This document shows positions 1 through 12,439 of a stretch of DNA of 57,699 bases, piece by piece. The notes under the pieces were generated by a model, which was given only the letters and a program-made list of their open reading frames with translations, was not told the origin of the DNA and ran no database searches. Within the stretch, counting starts at the first letter, position 1; the number at the start of each line of letters is the position of its first letter. A program made the position numbers and the translations under genes. Origin of the DNA: Phoronis australis (Eukaryota > Phoronida > Phoronidae); NCBI GenBank assembly GCA_002633005.1, contig NMRA01000287.1:329808-387506 (forward strand), in the 5' to 3' direction.

Positions 1-345
1 TTACATTATTACTGAATGGTAGTCCTAACCTTGACTTTGTTCTCAATGAATTCCTCCTAAGCAACGTTAGCAAATTTTTATGTACCGTTTATCAATATTG
101 TTGCATCTGATTTCCCTACATGAATCTGTACATATTTTTGTTTTTATATATCTGTAATAGCATGTCTAAGTATTGGAATACTTATTTTAGATACTACTTA
201 ATTGTATATACCTGTATGTATATAAGTTGCATTTATGAATTGTTTACAACCCAGATATAATGCCTCGCCGTTTCTGGGTTTGTTATTATTTCTTTGTATG
301 TTCTGTGTATCCTTCAATAAATACATATCACAGCGAAAAAAACCT
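1..345 (+). repeat. Possible 3' tail of a non-LTR element or transcript
   Basis: AT-rich stretch with no usable reading frame. It ends with an AATAAA signal at 316-321, followed by a short A-rich run near 335-342, as at the 3' end of a polyadenylated transcript or retroposon. No reverse-transcriptase reading is visible upstream because the window begins here, so the assignment is tentative. Confidence 0.25.
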
Positions 346-789
346 CCCTACACATAACACTACAGTCTTGTGAATAATTTACTTCAGCAGGTCAAACATA
401 TCAATACAAACTGAGCTGTCACACTAGAAGCCAGCCCTCGCACATATCCGAGCTGACACATAGGGGGCGCTGAAAGAGAGATCCCTACACCCGTTACATT
501 TCCTGGCAGCGGAAAATGTCGTACAATGTTTGTAGCGTCGAAATGAAATATGACATATGAAATGAACACACTCAAACTGCACAATTTATTGACACAACTC
601 TCGTGAATCCATTACCTCCACTTGATCGAACTGTCCCTCTAGCTAAGCGCTTTCGCATGGAATCACGGAATAAAACTTCTCGTCGCGAGTAAAGACTCAA
701 AACGGTACGAGGGAAAATTCATTCTGAACCTTATTTTCTACAAATTTTTGCCGTATTGCATCCCCGAGACTACTTTAACAGTGCCCGCT
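346..789. other. No gene recognised
   Basis: Only short ORFs without domain signatures occur. A minus-strand 66-codon ORF (384-584) has no recognisable feature. Nothing supports a gene. Confidence 0.4.
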
Positions 790-1080
790 GAAATGGAAAG
801 TTCAAAAGGTAGGTCAATGTCGACTCACCGTCGTTAGCCGGTTCAAACTTCAAACTTTCTCAAAATAATCACACAACATCCGTCTGGTACAAAATCTGCC
901 ACAGAGAAGAAAGAAACTTAGGAATTCGACGCGTATTTGATAAATGCAAAAGGTACCTAGATTGGCGTACATGAAGTGATGTCCCAAACCGACATTATTC
1001 CACTTATCGAATGCGCGGAATAATGTCTCGTGGGATATTACTTCATCTACGCCGCTCTCGGCAATGTTTGCGTATTTCTT
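790..1080 (+). repeat. Interspersed repeat, copy 1 (partner 28303-29115)
   Basis: The words AAAGTTCAAAA, CGTTAGC(C/T)GGTTC, GAAAGAAACTTA and ATTACTTCATCTACGCC occur in the same order here and at 28303-28385 plus 28950-29115. The second copy is split by about 560 bp. Both are non-coding, which suggests an old dispersed element. Confidence 0.6.
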
Positions 1081-1820
1081 CAGAGAGCAAAAGTTGGAGA
1101 TACAGATATATGTAGTCTGCTACAGTAAACAAGAGGGTCACATTTTCCGATTCTTACTATAGATAGTGTACTCTGGAAAAACAATATTCATAAAAAGTGA
1201 AAATATAAGATAAATATTCAAGAAAAAAAAACGAACAAGTGGATTAAAAAGTAGGACTTCAGGAAAAAAAGCAGGGAGGACATCTGGGTCTATGCCAAAA
1301 CGTAAGGGTGAAATGTTCACTGCAACACACAAACACGTACCGACAGCGTCATTTGTCGAACGATAGATGTAACACCCAAAAATGCCTGACAGCGTTTTTG
1401 ATGACGTTTTCAATAGTTGAATGGGAAATTGCCGGTTGTGCAAAAACCCATAAAAGGTCTCGCTTTTACTGTTTAGTTGAGAGGGAAAATATGACTATAG
1501 CGCGTAAGAAATTACAATTAAATAATGATAATATGTCAATTTAATAGTCCTGCCTCAAAAAGCGGGATATTGAGATGATGTGACGGAAGACGGGAACAAA
1601 TCAAAACGTAGAACAGTCCGCCAAGAGAAATAATCGATTGGGTTCTTTTACAAGGTGCACTGTAAATTTTACATGTTTCAAAATTTTATTTCACGGATAC
1701 AGGTAAATACTACTTGTACATGCAACAGTAGTCTAACTTCTCAGAAATTGAAATAACGAAAAACGGCACATGGGCAACAGAAAAGTATTGCACAAATGAA
1801 TTATTGTAGAAAGAATTGAA
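1081..1820. other. No gene recognised
   Basis: Two overlapping ORFs of 78-101 codons on opposite strands (about 1138-1544) lack domain signatures, splice context or compositional support. I read the stretch as non-coding. Confidence 0.35.
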
Positions 1821-1821
1821 A

Positions 1822-1868
1822 ACACATATACACACACACACGCACAGACACACACGCACAGACACACA

Positions 1869-1926
<58 letters not shown>

Positions 1927-1928
1927 CA
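1822..1928 (+). repeat. (CA)n microsatellite
   Basis: Nearly pure CA dinucleotides with scattered G interruptions at the 5' side. All reading frames through it (HTHT.. or CVCV..) are artefacts of the repeat. Confidence 0.98.
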
Positions 1929-2334
1929 TGAACAAACACTTTACCAAGCAATTACGGTTTTTGAAAGTTACATAAACACACCTGTTTTTAGTCCTAAACG
2001 TTTAATTTAGGCCAGATACACCTTTTCCATAGAATACTGTAACATGATTTTAACACCCAACAATGTATTGTTTAAAAACTCCTGGAATGTGGTATGATAT
2101 ACACTGTCAAAATTGGTTTTACGACTGGAGCTGAAAAGATATCAGAGGCCACAAACTCAGTACCTGCATCCTGCAACTCAGGGCAAGATGTCGGTGCATC
2201 AGAATGAGCGGGTTTTTTGACTAATTTTGACGAAAAATCGGTAATTGTGTGTAACCGTGCCGCCAAAGGCTACCCTCGATTAACAATAATAACAAAGTGA
2301 ACAATGAAACTATGGGATTGTTCTAAAAACCCCG

Positions 2335-2432
2335 TTCACCTCCACACCCTACAACCTCCTCGACCTACGACCCTCTCGACCAATGACCCACGACCCCCTC
2401 GACCCCCGACCCACAAATCCGTCGACCCATTC
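2335..2432 (+). repeat. Degenerate CGACC-rich low-complexity tract
   Basis: Imperfect repetition of CCTCGACC / ACGACCC words, strongly C-rich on the plus strand against an AT-rich background. Confidence 0.7.
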
Positions 2433-2584
2433 TAGACATGCCCGACTACATCAGAACATAGAACAAGCGCTGACTCACAGGACCAATGAGATGGAGCGTG
2501 AGCTCGGTTGGCTTTTCCCATTTTTTTGCAACCAGGAGAGTCCGTTAGGCAAATTTGAAAGACAAAAAGAGAAAAAAATCTGAC

Positions 2585-3262
2585 ACAAAATTAGTGTCAT
2601 TATAAACTACAGTCTTCATTGAGTAAACTAAATTATTTAACGGTGCTGGAAAAAATGGCGTTCTACCGTTATTCTGCTTCATAATTTGTGCAGCTATTTT
2701 TAGCGAGCGCTTTCGGCGCTATGAAATATTGCGTCACCTATTGGCTAGTTTCCTTTTTCGCCGATTCTTCAATTAACTGTTGATCTTTCACGAGGTTGCG
2801 TGCACGTCACAACAAATTCGGAGTTGGTTTCACTTAATTATAAGTTTTTAGAATTTTGATACCGAAAAATCGAGTTTCAGAAAAAAAATTGTTGCTGCCA
2901 AGCTATCACCATCTCCCGAGAGATGTCGCAAAAATTTAGGAAATGGTGCATGCGCGTGACACGAGCGTACTGTTTTCAAAACGACGACATGCTTTTCCTT
3001 GTTAGAAAAGGCGTAGAGTTACGCAAAGAAAATGAAGTTTACTGCATTGTTTTTCACTTAAACGGCTGTAACGGTCAAGGTGAGTTTCGGCTGATTTACA
3101 GATTTTGCATGCACCCCGTCCGGTCTTTAGCTTTACATGTTGATACATGTTTCACGGCGAGGTGACGAGCAGAACTACCCTGGTTGTGTGCAATTTCGGG
3201 GTCTACGTAACAAACACCCACATTGGTACCTAGCTGTATTTTGACGGCAGTCCTCATGCAGC
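2585..3262 (+). repeat. Dispersed repeat, copy 1 (partner 13810-15150)
   Basis: The block from AAATTAGTGTCATTA through TTCACGAGGTTG and GAGAGATGTCGCAAA has a diverged copy at 13810-14130. The later piece CCTAGCTGTATTT.GACG..AGTCCTCAT (3230-3262) recurs at 15108-15142, after an inserted foldback element. No open protein is shared, so it looks like a non-coding mobile element or segmental copy. Confidence 0.65.
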
Positions 3263-3544
3263 TTGGTGGCAGGCTAACCAAAGAACTACCACGTTACAAA
3301 AGTCGTTCCGCAGTTGCCGTACTTGACCTCGAACCGTCAAAGGAGGACTGTATGGTGGGCTTTTTGGGAACATTTTTGTGCTTTGACCGCGAATTTGTTG
3401 CGATCACGCTGGAGCATGACACCATGACTGTATTAGAAGAAAGAAAAATTACTTTGTGTAAATCTATTGAGTTTTGTGTTTGATATGGAATGCTGAAGTG
3501 AAGCACCCGTGGACTTCCTTTTTCCGAGTGTCATACCTTGTAGT

Positions 3545-3610
3545 ATTATATATACACATACATATACATATACATATGCATATACATATATATATACATA
3601 CATATATAAT
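3545..3610 (+). repeat. (TATACA)n microsatellite
   Basis: Alternating TATACA/TATGCA words. The apparent ORFs across it are low-complexity artefacts. Confidence 0.9.
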
Positions 3611-3852
3611 GTATTGCATTGGGGATATTCGGAGGCTGAGGACGCCTGTGGCTGCATGGATCGCTAATATAAACCATATCTGGCAGGAACGCATTGGTTA
3701 ACACCACCTCAACTATTTAAACGTTGTTTTAGTACATATCCAGACTTATCTTCGTTATGCCTTAAACCGGTATGTAACAATTTCACGTGAAGTTACATTT
3801 GTTAGCAGTTTCATTGACGAAATTGTGATAACCAATCAAAAGCAACATTATT

Positions 3853-4120
3853 AAATGGGCGGCGCAGCACTGAAAAAAGGTAGGGCTAAAGACCCCCAGT
3901 CCACCTCTGGTGCGCTGCCCATAGACCATGGGCGGCGATGCACTAAAAAAGTAGAGCTATAGCCCCCCAATCCCCGTCTGGTGCCCTGCTCATAGACCAT
4001 GGGTGGCGCAGCACTGAAAAAAAGTAGGGCTACAGCCCCCCCCAGTCCCCCTCTGGTGCACTGCCCATAGATCATGGGCGGTGCAGCTGTGAAAAAGGTA
4101 TGGTGCGCCGCCCATGTATA
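3853..4120 (+). repeat. Minisatellite, about 75-bp unit, 3.5 copies
   Basis: Each unit begins ATGGGCGGCGCAGCACTG, runs through an A-run and AGTAGGGCTA.AGCCCCCC, and ends TCTGGTGC.CTGCCCATAGACC. Starts lie near 3855, 3929, 4000 and 4075, and the last unit is truncated. The 148-codon minus-strand ORF across it (3851-4297) is just the repeat read in frame. Confidence 0.85.
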
Positions 4121-4859
4121 AAAGCAACTATTTTTGAAGGCACACACGTTGTTGAGAACATCCTGATAATTTGCTAGGGTAACACGTTTGATTTGCTTAT
4201 TAGTCAAATTACAATTGCTACGAGTTACCCGACGACAACCAGTCGACTGTTGTGACCTGCACATCCGACTTGCATCGCCATCTTTTCCAAAGTTCAATTG
4301 TTGACCCTCACTCTACGCTGAGATGGCAAGTTTCCACAATGCGATTCAAGTGCAGCGCTACACTTGCTACAACGCATCAGGTACATGTAATGGCAGACTG
4401 CGTTTTTACAATCAAACTTCACAACAATAAAAAATTAGTCTTTCAGGAAAGTCTCCAATGTACGTACCGCCTTATTAGTTTACATGTAACTTCGGACTAG
4501 GGCACCTACATGTACTAGTGAGCTGCTCCTGCAGCCCAACTACTCCGAAGGCTGACCACTCCAAAGGGGCACTAATCAAAACACGTAAAATCCTCTAGGC
4601 CCTACTCTGAAAGCCGACCATTCCGAAAACACAAAAAACAAATACTCCGAAAAAACCCTCGCCTCCTCCAAATGGTCAAGCGAACTTTAAAGAAGATACG
4701 TCAACTGCAAAGACAATACTAGACATTGTCCTAATTTTGGTACTTAGTGTGGGATTTTGATTCTAAGTGATCGATTAATTACCCATTCATGAGGGGCAAT
4801 TATGACTGGCAAAATATCTAAAAACGTTCACTGTTCCCGATATTCTCCGAGCTTTCATT

Positions 4860-4883
4860 ACTCTGCGCGTGTAAGCGCAGAGT
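4860..4883. repeat. Perfect 9-bp stem hairpin
   Basis: ACTCTGCGC (4860-4868) and GCGCAGAGT (4875-4883) are exact inverted repeats around a 6-base loop. A (TTATTC)n run follows. The context looks like the end of a small foldback repeat; a terminator role is not implied. Confidence 0.8.
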
Positions 4884-4904
4884 GCTGTTGTTCCTGGGTT
4901 TTCT

Positions 4905-4952
4905 TCAATTTTATTCTTATTCTTATTCTTCTTATTCTTCTTATTCTTCTTC
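4905..4952 (+). repeat. (TTATTC)n microsatellite
   Basis: Tandem TTATTC/TTCTTA units. The Lys/Asn-rich minus-strand ORF at 4787-5101 is mostly a reading of this tract. Confidence 0.85.
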
Positions 4953-4984
4953 CGACCAACTTTGAGGCTTAATAACTCCAAATT

Positions 4985-6050
4985 GGGTGCAGATACGGTC
5001 TTTAAATTCAGCATATGACTTTTGACGGTAAATAAATTTTGATTGATTATACAATCATGTTCCATATTGCACCGGAAGAGGTCGTTTGGTGCAAAGGTCA
5101 TATAATTTTCAAAATGCTACTCCTCCTTCAGTTTTAAAGCTAACTTTTTCAAATTCGGTGCACAGGTATAAGTCAACATGACATTTTAAAAAATTACTTT
5201 TCTAAGTAATCGGGTCATCCAATCAGGTGAAATAGGTCAAAGGTCATTAGGTGCAAACTTAAATTTTAAGATAGACACTTCAAATTGACAGGTCTGATTG
5301 CCACACGTAAATCAAATTGGAATCCAAAGTTTCAGGTCATTTAGTGCAAACATGGGGTCATTAGGTGCATTTTTCTTCTGAAAATTTGACCTTTTCAATC
5401 AGCAAGTATTCTGATGTGTCAACCGTTAGACAACTGTGACTCTCAGCGTTAAACACATTTTCCATGGGCTTTGCAATAATTCTCCTAAAAATGCTTAAAA
5501 TGCACCGGATCAGGTCAATTAGTGCAAAGGTCATGTAACGTTCAAAATGTTATATCTCTTACGTTTTTCAAGGAATTCTTTTCAATTTCAGCACACTGGC
5601 ATAAGTCAACATGCCAGTTGAATACCCTACTTTACTTCGCAATAGGCCTAACCAATCAGAAAAAATAGGTCAAAGGTCATTGAGTGCAAACTAAAATTTT
5701 GAGCTAGAGACTTCAGAATTACGTATCTGTTTACTAAGTGCGATTGAGTTTGAATTCTCAATTTTCAGGTCATTTGGTGCGCCCATGGGGTCATTAGGTG
5801 CATTTATCATCTGAAAGTGACCACTTCATTCATTTTGTATTCTGAAGTGCTTAAAGTAAAACATCTGTGATTATTAGCATTAACCACACTTTTAATCGAG
5901 TTAACAATTACTCCCTCATCCTGTTTACTAAATGTGATTGAGTTTGAATTCTAAATTTTTGGGTCATTTGGTGCACCCATGGGGTCATTAGGTGCATTTT
6001 TCTACTGAAAGTTTGACCAATTCATTCATGTTGTATTCTTAAGTAATTTT
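4985..6050 (+). repeat. Complex tandem array with GGTCATTAGGTGCA core
   Basis: Blocks starting GCACCGGA..AGGTC...GTGCAAAGGTCAT recur at about 5071 and 5502, a period near 430 bp. Inside and after them, the segment CATTTGGTGC.CCCATGGGGTCATTAGGTGCAT recurs near 5340, 5770 and 5962; the last two are about 190 bp apart. All frames are interrupted. This is a higher-order satellite-like array, not a gene. Confidence 0.8.
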
Positions 6051-6132
6051 AAAGAATTCCTTTTCGTATTGGTAAACGGGTTGCTGTCAGTAACTTCCCA
6101 TAACAATTCCTTTAAAAGCACGCGCAGAGTCC

Positions 6133-6157
6133 ATTATTGTCACGCCGTGACAATAAT
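6133..6157. repeat. Near-perfect 25-bp palindrome
   Basis: ATTATTGTCACG and CGTGACAATAAT are exact reverse complements separated by a single C. It could form a cruciform or be a dyad binding site or a MITE end. The flanks show no further symmetry. Confidence 0.85.
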
Positions 6158-6159
6158 CT

Positions 6160-7885
6160 TTCTAGTTTCTATTTGCTTTTCTAGAGGCCCAGTTCTTTGT
6201 GCGTCACCTCCAAACGTTGCCGCTTTTCTCGCCCTAATTTTCGTACTATCGCAGTCGACGTCCAAGTTGTCTGCAAATGACTAGTTTTGCTTCGGATTTT
6301 GTTTTGAAGCAATATTGGTGACTAGGTTTTGAGAAAAGAAGGTATTTAAGCAGAACTTACGTTTTAGGAAGACACTCAAGACAAAGTGAATAAACAGCGA
6401 TATCATTTTCAACTAGTCTCTGCACTTCGCAACGTGGCTTTCTCATTCGAAATAAAGCACGCGGTCATACACGAGGCATGCATGCACGAGTCTTTGATTT
6501 CGAAATGCGAGTGCATAGCGTAGCACTTGCGCATCGCGTGGTGGAGAATCGATTATTCTTGTTTAGGTAACTGTGAACCTGGTTTACCAGGTTGTACTTA
6601 TGCGCAAATATCTCAAATTCCGTTAGCCGCAATCTCTACAAAGTACATATTTCCTGAAAGCTGAATAAATTTCCAAACACCATTTATTATTCTTGTTTAC
6701 TTGTCCTTATTGTGTCATGAGATATTTTTAGCAAAAATGACTTTGAATAGAGATTTTAAAAATGTTGTTCTAGTCACGTTGGTCTTTAGTCAACATATTG
6801 ATTTTCATGTGGCATTTTCGAGGGAACAGTGTCTCAGGTTTTTGAAATAGGTCCTCAATCTAAATCCTAAGACCTCGATCCTTTGGAAGGTATCAAATAG
6901 CAAGTATTCGAAATTTCTTACAATCCCTTCACGCATCGCGAGAAATCGATGTTAAAATTGAACTAAACTCCAAAAATCCAAAATCGCAACCCGAGAAATC
7001 TGCAGTAACCGGACATCGGGGATCGAGAAGTGCAAATTCGGCATCGTATCATAAATTTCAGAAGATTATTGAATGTGGTAGTTAGGTATTTTCACAGTTA
7101 CTGGGGAAGGGTATTTATAATTTCAACATATGACTGATTTAGGTATTGCGAAATGCCGAATTTTAGGAGTAGTCGCTCAGCTTTAGCGACCTAATCGAGT
7201 CTACCCGATTGCTCAGATGCTCAGAATCACGTGATTAACTGTGGACGGAGATTGCGTGTTATTTAGCTGAACTAAGCTTTATCGAGAAGGCCTGGAACAA
7301 GGTGGACGTGGTGTAAATGAAATACAGATCAGAAATTATGGAGAATTTTGGAAAGGCAAAGAAAGAAATACTGAGAGAATTGGTCCCCGAGATTGGTCGA
7401 AAAATTTAGCCATGACGATTTTATGTTGCTAGTTAGAACCACTTTCACATCGTGAAATAGAACTTTAACCATGTCCATTTGCTTCTTTTCTTGTACAAAT
7501 CAAGTTCGCAAACCGTGACTGTGATCTTTTGCTCATTTTATCAGAGACACTGGGGTGTCTAATTTTGTATAATCGTAACTCACTGAGCAAGTCTTACCGG
7601 AGTATCAGTTTAGTGACCGAGCATCATGTTGTTTCTGGTTTCCATAAATTTCTAATGTCAGACGGTACAGCATATAGAAAACCGTATTTGGCGTATTGCA
7701 GGTAACCTGGATCCGCCGTCCCGGATCTTGGAGGTGTGGAAAATACTTCAAAACCGAAAACATACATCATTCAGTGAGTTCACTGATGCAATAAATTGTA
7801 AGCTCTGCCTATTATGCTTGGAAATAGACACTCGGATTTCGCCTTTGTATCCATTTTCGTATATTTCAGATTGGATTCACGAGTC
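6160..7885. other. No gene recognised
   Basis: AT-rich sequence with only short, unrelated ORFs. The 73-codon plus-strand ORF at 7728-7949 crosses the boundary of the long inverted repeat at 7889, so it is unlikely to be a gene. Confidence 0.4.
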
Positions 7886-7888
7886 TTA

Positions 7889-8790
7889 TAGTTGGAGAAC
7901 CAGCAGGAGTTTATTCACCCGTTTGAGTTCAAAAGGTGTGAGTGCGTAATTCTATTGTAAATCACCAACCATTGAAGGAAAAGGGTGTCTTACGATGAGC
8001 AATCCTGAGCTTTGATCCCTGTGGGGTTCAAAATGGGCCAAAAATCCATTTAATTAAAAATTCGAGTGCAACCTCCGTTTCAAGATTATTTCATTCTAAT
8101 CAGCACCCGAATTAAAATGGTGCAACTTAAGACGCGAAAACGCCTGGGGTTATTAATTAAGACGCCTACTAATTAATGACCAATTAACGATTTATTCAAA
8201 CGTTTAAGTGCAACATATTTTTTCCAAAAGATAGTTTAGTAACTCTGGACACTATATGCACAACTTAAGACTCGATTTTTCCTGGGGTAGGCAGATAAGA
8301 CGGGAGGGGGGCTGTTTTGACCCCAGGGGATAAGTGGACCCAAAAATAAACTTGTATGAAAGAGGAAATGCAAAAATTTTGATTACTCCTAAGGACAAAG
8401 CATTATTTCAAATGAACAAAAATACCAGGTATGACAAGAAAAACTCTTGTGTTGTAAATTAAGACACTTATTATTTAACGACAAGTTAACGATTTATTTC
8501 AACTTCTAAGTGCAACAAAAAATCATTTTCCAAAAGCATCGGACAGTTTAGTTACTCCAGACACCATATCCACAACTAAAGACGGAATTTTCCAGGGGTT
8601 TGCAGATAAGGGGGGTGTCTGGAGCCCGAGGGACAATACTGAACTTGCATATAAAGGGAAGTGCAAACATTTTAATTGATGCTATAAATAAAATTTTAAT
8701 CTAGGAACAAAAAGTAATTCGCAACTTAAGACATGAAAAAGTCTGGGGGTTTTAATTAGGAACCAATAATTATAGATTAATTAATTTTTC
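7889..8790 (+). repeat. Left terminal region with subterminal tandem units
   Basis: After the terminal inverted repeat, a unit of about 300 bp beginning TTAATTAAGACGCCTACTAATTAATGACC (about 8152) repeats near 8455 and partially near 8720. Each contains AGTTTAGT.ACTC..GACACCATAT and a G-rich block. Confidence 0.7.
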
Positions 8791-8929
8791 ATTCAGTTAA
8801 TTGCAAGAAGCCACGGATGAACTAGTTTCAATACCCTTATACCGAGTTTAGCAAGCTTCCTGAAATTTGTGGTCGAGCACACGAAAATTGGACACACTGT
8901 TCCTCGTACGCCTCAGTCTCAATTCAGAG

Positions 8930-11900
8930 TCTACACCAATGTGGATTGGATTTAACGCACGTCTTCTCCAAGGTAAGTTGCTGAAGCAAGTTGTTCATTA
9001 TATGCCGAAAGTGAGCCAACCCATCATAGCAATTGACGTTGTTGTGGACACATTGCGCACAGCTCTGAAGTGTGCAGAGGAATGTTGCCAGATGTATGGT
9101 GTGGTTACACATGATCTAGATGTTGCAAAGGCTGCACACCGAATCCAAGTCACCAGTCAGCCAGAGTTCGACAAGGTCTTAATAATGTTTGAGTATTCCA
9201 CATTCTTATGTGTTTATTAGAGCCATTGGAAAGTTTATCTCAGAATGAGGTGGACCAGCGATGTTAACAGACTCAAGTGTATTAGCTCCGGGATTTCAGA
9301 GAGCCTTCATGGAATGATTTAACCCAGTTGCATTAGAAACATTACTTTTCCGAAGGTTCATGAAGGAATTTGATAACACAGGTTTGGTCCTCGTGAAATT
9401 GCCGAATGTGTCCCTAGAAAAGAGGGAAGATGTTGATGGTATCTATAGCTCAACACTATTCTAAGAACAATTTGAAGCTTTTTAGAGGTTCTAGAAGAGT
9501 GCTGGAAATGGAGATCTCGGTCGAACAGCACAGTTTTGGGCAATGTATATCCAATACATACATATCTACCACACTGTCGAACACGCAGTTAGAGGAAAAA
9601 TGATTGATCTCTTCACCACCATGGTGACACCAATTACTGATCTGCTTTTTGCAACAAACAGACTGAACTGTGCACGCTGGATGTCAAAATAACAACTTGA
9701 CTTGATGAATTTAGATTGTTCCCATCCTGGAGTCTTTTCAGTCAGACGACCGAACAATGAATTTGCGCGAAGTCCAATCGATCTTACCGTGGAGCAAACA
9801 ATCAATGCTGATACCACCTCACGAATGACGGGATATACATCGTCCACAAAAACTACAGTTCAAGAGTACAGTGGAGTGTTACCAAGAGCAGCCAAGCTGC
9901 GATTGTGAATGCAGCTCTCACTATGGTCGGAATGGGGAATACAAGAGACACTCACACTGACCTCAGTCCAGCCAGAATAAGGAAAGACATTGGCAATCTG
10001 CTGAAGATCATCAAGCAGACTGAGTCTATTGCCAATCCTTTCACACTTGATCTAAGATTACCTCTCATCAACATCAGCACTGGAAAAGGTGTAACAGTTG
10101 CCACGAGTACATCATTTGTTAATCATTCCAGAAGACTGCAAAAATGGACATGAAAGATTTGTCCAAAGATGCCTCATTAGTGCAGAGCGCTTCAAAAACC
10201 AATTCCTAAAAATTCTATTCGCACGTTTGTCAGTGAGTGTGTGACCAATCAAAAATCAAACAGAAACGCAAAGGAGACACACGTAAGATGTACTAGTGCA
10301 CTTATTGGCCGCATTGCCTTCACGGCAGCAACAGTGACATTGACTTCGATCATGTATTCTCATTTCCTCTGACACCGGTGCCACTGTCATTGGGTAACAA
10401 TGATGGGATGATAAATCACACGGATAAAAGTGCATTGCAAGTTGTTCCAATTTCCGGAAAGCACTGCCAGTGACTGTCACGACGTGACTTTAATGAGGCA
10501 ATTTAATAGAAACATTAAGTTTAAAAGAAATAATATTTAATGAAGCTTCAACGTTTAAAAACGAACATTAAACATTAACACACAGTTTCGTCATTGGGTA
10601 GACCACTCTCCACGTGGCACCCCAAACTAATATTACTGAGTCAAGAGTCCATCTTATTTCCACAGTCTGTGCAGTCTTTTGTGGTCAGCCTCCGACCCCA
10701 TCATCTTTGTCCGCTAAATGTCCCAAGTCTACTGTAGACACAAACGTTCCACTTCTGTGAACAGCTTTTAACACGTCTACACTGTGTCACAGCTGGCTCT
10801 CGACTGCCGCACCCAGGCCGAACATTTGAATGCACCCGGCAACACAGTAGTTCATTTGCGTATCAATGTCCCAGTAACAATCGCTGAACACTGACGCCGG
10901 CGACGAAACAGGCTATGTTCACAATTATTCATTCTTTATAGTGACCATGGCAGCCGATCTTGTGTACGTATTCATATTATTAACGGCAATTTCCAATTCC
11001 ACTGGCTTTTGCCAGATCTGCCTGTGGAGCTGTCACCAGCTTGGCGTATACGTCACAAAGAGTCGGCATCAACTTTGATACATATGAACGGCCATCCACC
11101 AAGTACAGTTAGCAAGAGCGCAGAGAAGCTGTTGTAGGAGGGGAACTTGTTATAAAAGGACCTGAGCAGAAGACTCAAGTTTCAGGAAACAACTCGACAA
11201 GGAAGCGTGTAAACGAGAGCTCCCGTCTTTCTCACAAGGACTGGTAGAGCAACTTCTATAATCCACTTCTAGATGGAAGACAAGGGTATTTGGGAGTGAT
11301 GGGAGAGTGAGCTCGGTACTTCGTTGAAGATGGAAAAGTACATGTATGCACACAAAGAGTTCCATCTCTTAATTGTTATCACTTGGAAGTCGACACCAGA
11401 GTCACCCTTCATATGATTGAGACGGACAACTGTGCATCCGGCGACATCGTCATAAGAGCTTTTGGCACCGATATTCTAGTGTTGCTCCTACACCATGTCA
11501 ATCGAATTAGATCTACATGTACGGTGTGGTTGGAGGTTTGACTAGAGCACAAGGCGATCTTCGTTATGTAAACGTAACTAAGATTGGTACTGCGATAGGC
11601 CGAGCTACAGTGTATGTGTGATGCACTCCCCGGCTGCTCGCATTCACTGGTTGTGGCTATACATGTACCTTTGTATTTGTAAGGAAAGGAGAGAACAGAC
11701 CATATCCAATCGTGGCAAAAAGTAAAAGGTTCCAGAGAGCTTTTGCTTCAATGACCCGCGATATCCCAAGAAAAGAAGTCATCAAAATCTTATAGGATTT
11801 TGTCCGCGTCTTGTACAGAGCACGGAAGCTTGTCCCACTCAACAAGCACCGATTCAACGTGGTTGACGAAACCTACACAAAAATGAAATGCTAAGTACCC

Positions 11901-12245
11901 ATTTGAGAAGCTTATATATGTAGAAGCATCGAGGGCAGCATTATTCCACATTCTGAAGCGGAACTAGCACTTCACGTGAATGGAAGTGCATTTGTTGCTA
12001 GACTATGGGGTAGCGCTCATCTCCAAATCTTGGACAAAATGCCCACCAATGGACGGGAAAATGTTGACGGCGACTTTCGCATCATTTGTTTCAGTGGAGA
12101 ACAAATGCATCCGGCGCTCATTCCAAAGTTCAAGTCGACACAGAGCCAGATGACAATGGTAGCGATGCTAAGACATGATGGTATGGAGTGATGTGGACGA
12201 AGATCATGATCTTCTACCAAGAAAGATAGAATCATCAGGCAAATA
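8930..12245 (+). pseudogene. Decayed gene of multicopy FEN-like family
   Basis: I do not know a name for this gene. Conserved-looking plus-strand segments appear in order across changing frames: 8935-9190 (TPMWIGFNARL, AEECCQMYGVVTHDLDVAK); 9200-9350 (LAPGFQRAF); 9560-9900 (DLTVEQTINADT); 9905-10150 (NISTGKGVTV); about 10315-10420 (FSFPLTPVPLSLGNNDG); about 11150 (KGPEQKTQ); 11380-11510 (LEVDTRVTLH, GTDILVLLLHHVN); 11600-11790 (LLAFTGCGYTCTF); and 11940-12240. I recall this order from large multicopy predicted proteins of aquatic invertebrates that carry HEEADTR, DTDVLV and TGCD motifs. This copy has several frameshifts and stops and has lost acidic residues (GTD, TGCG). The motif set recalls the PIN/FEN/XPG nuclease fold; that function is inference. 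Confidence 0.6.
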
Positions 12246-12439
12246 AAGTGAAGACGATCACGAATTAGATGGTTGCAGTTACAATAAAACAGAGTGAATT
12301 ACCTTTTGGATTTCGGTTTATTCACATGAACCAATACACTGTATCATGCATCACAATCCCGTGTACTGCCACTAGACGTAATTCAAGTAGCTCAGCTTTA
12401 ATTTGAAGCCAGCTTAGTTAGTGACCCCAGGTGTATGTT

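Noticed and set aside
1710-2010. Three ORFs of 64-72 codons on both strands
   Set aside because: They are translations of the CA microsatellite and its flanks.
3851-4297. 148-codon minus-strand ORF
   Set aside because: It is the 75-bp minisatellite read in frame; the repeat explains it fully.
4787-5101. Lys/Asn-rich minus-strand ORF
   Set aside because: It is mostly a TTATTC microsatellite reading; no domain.
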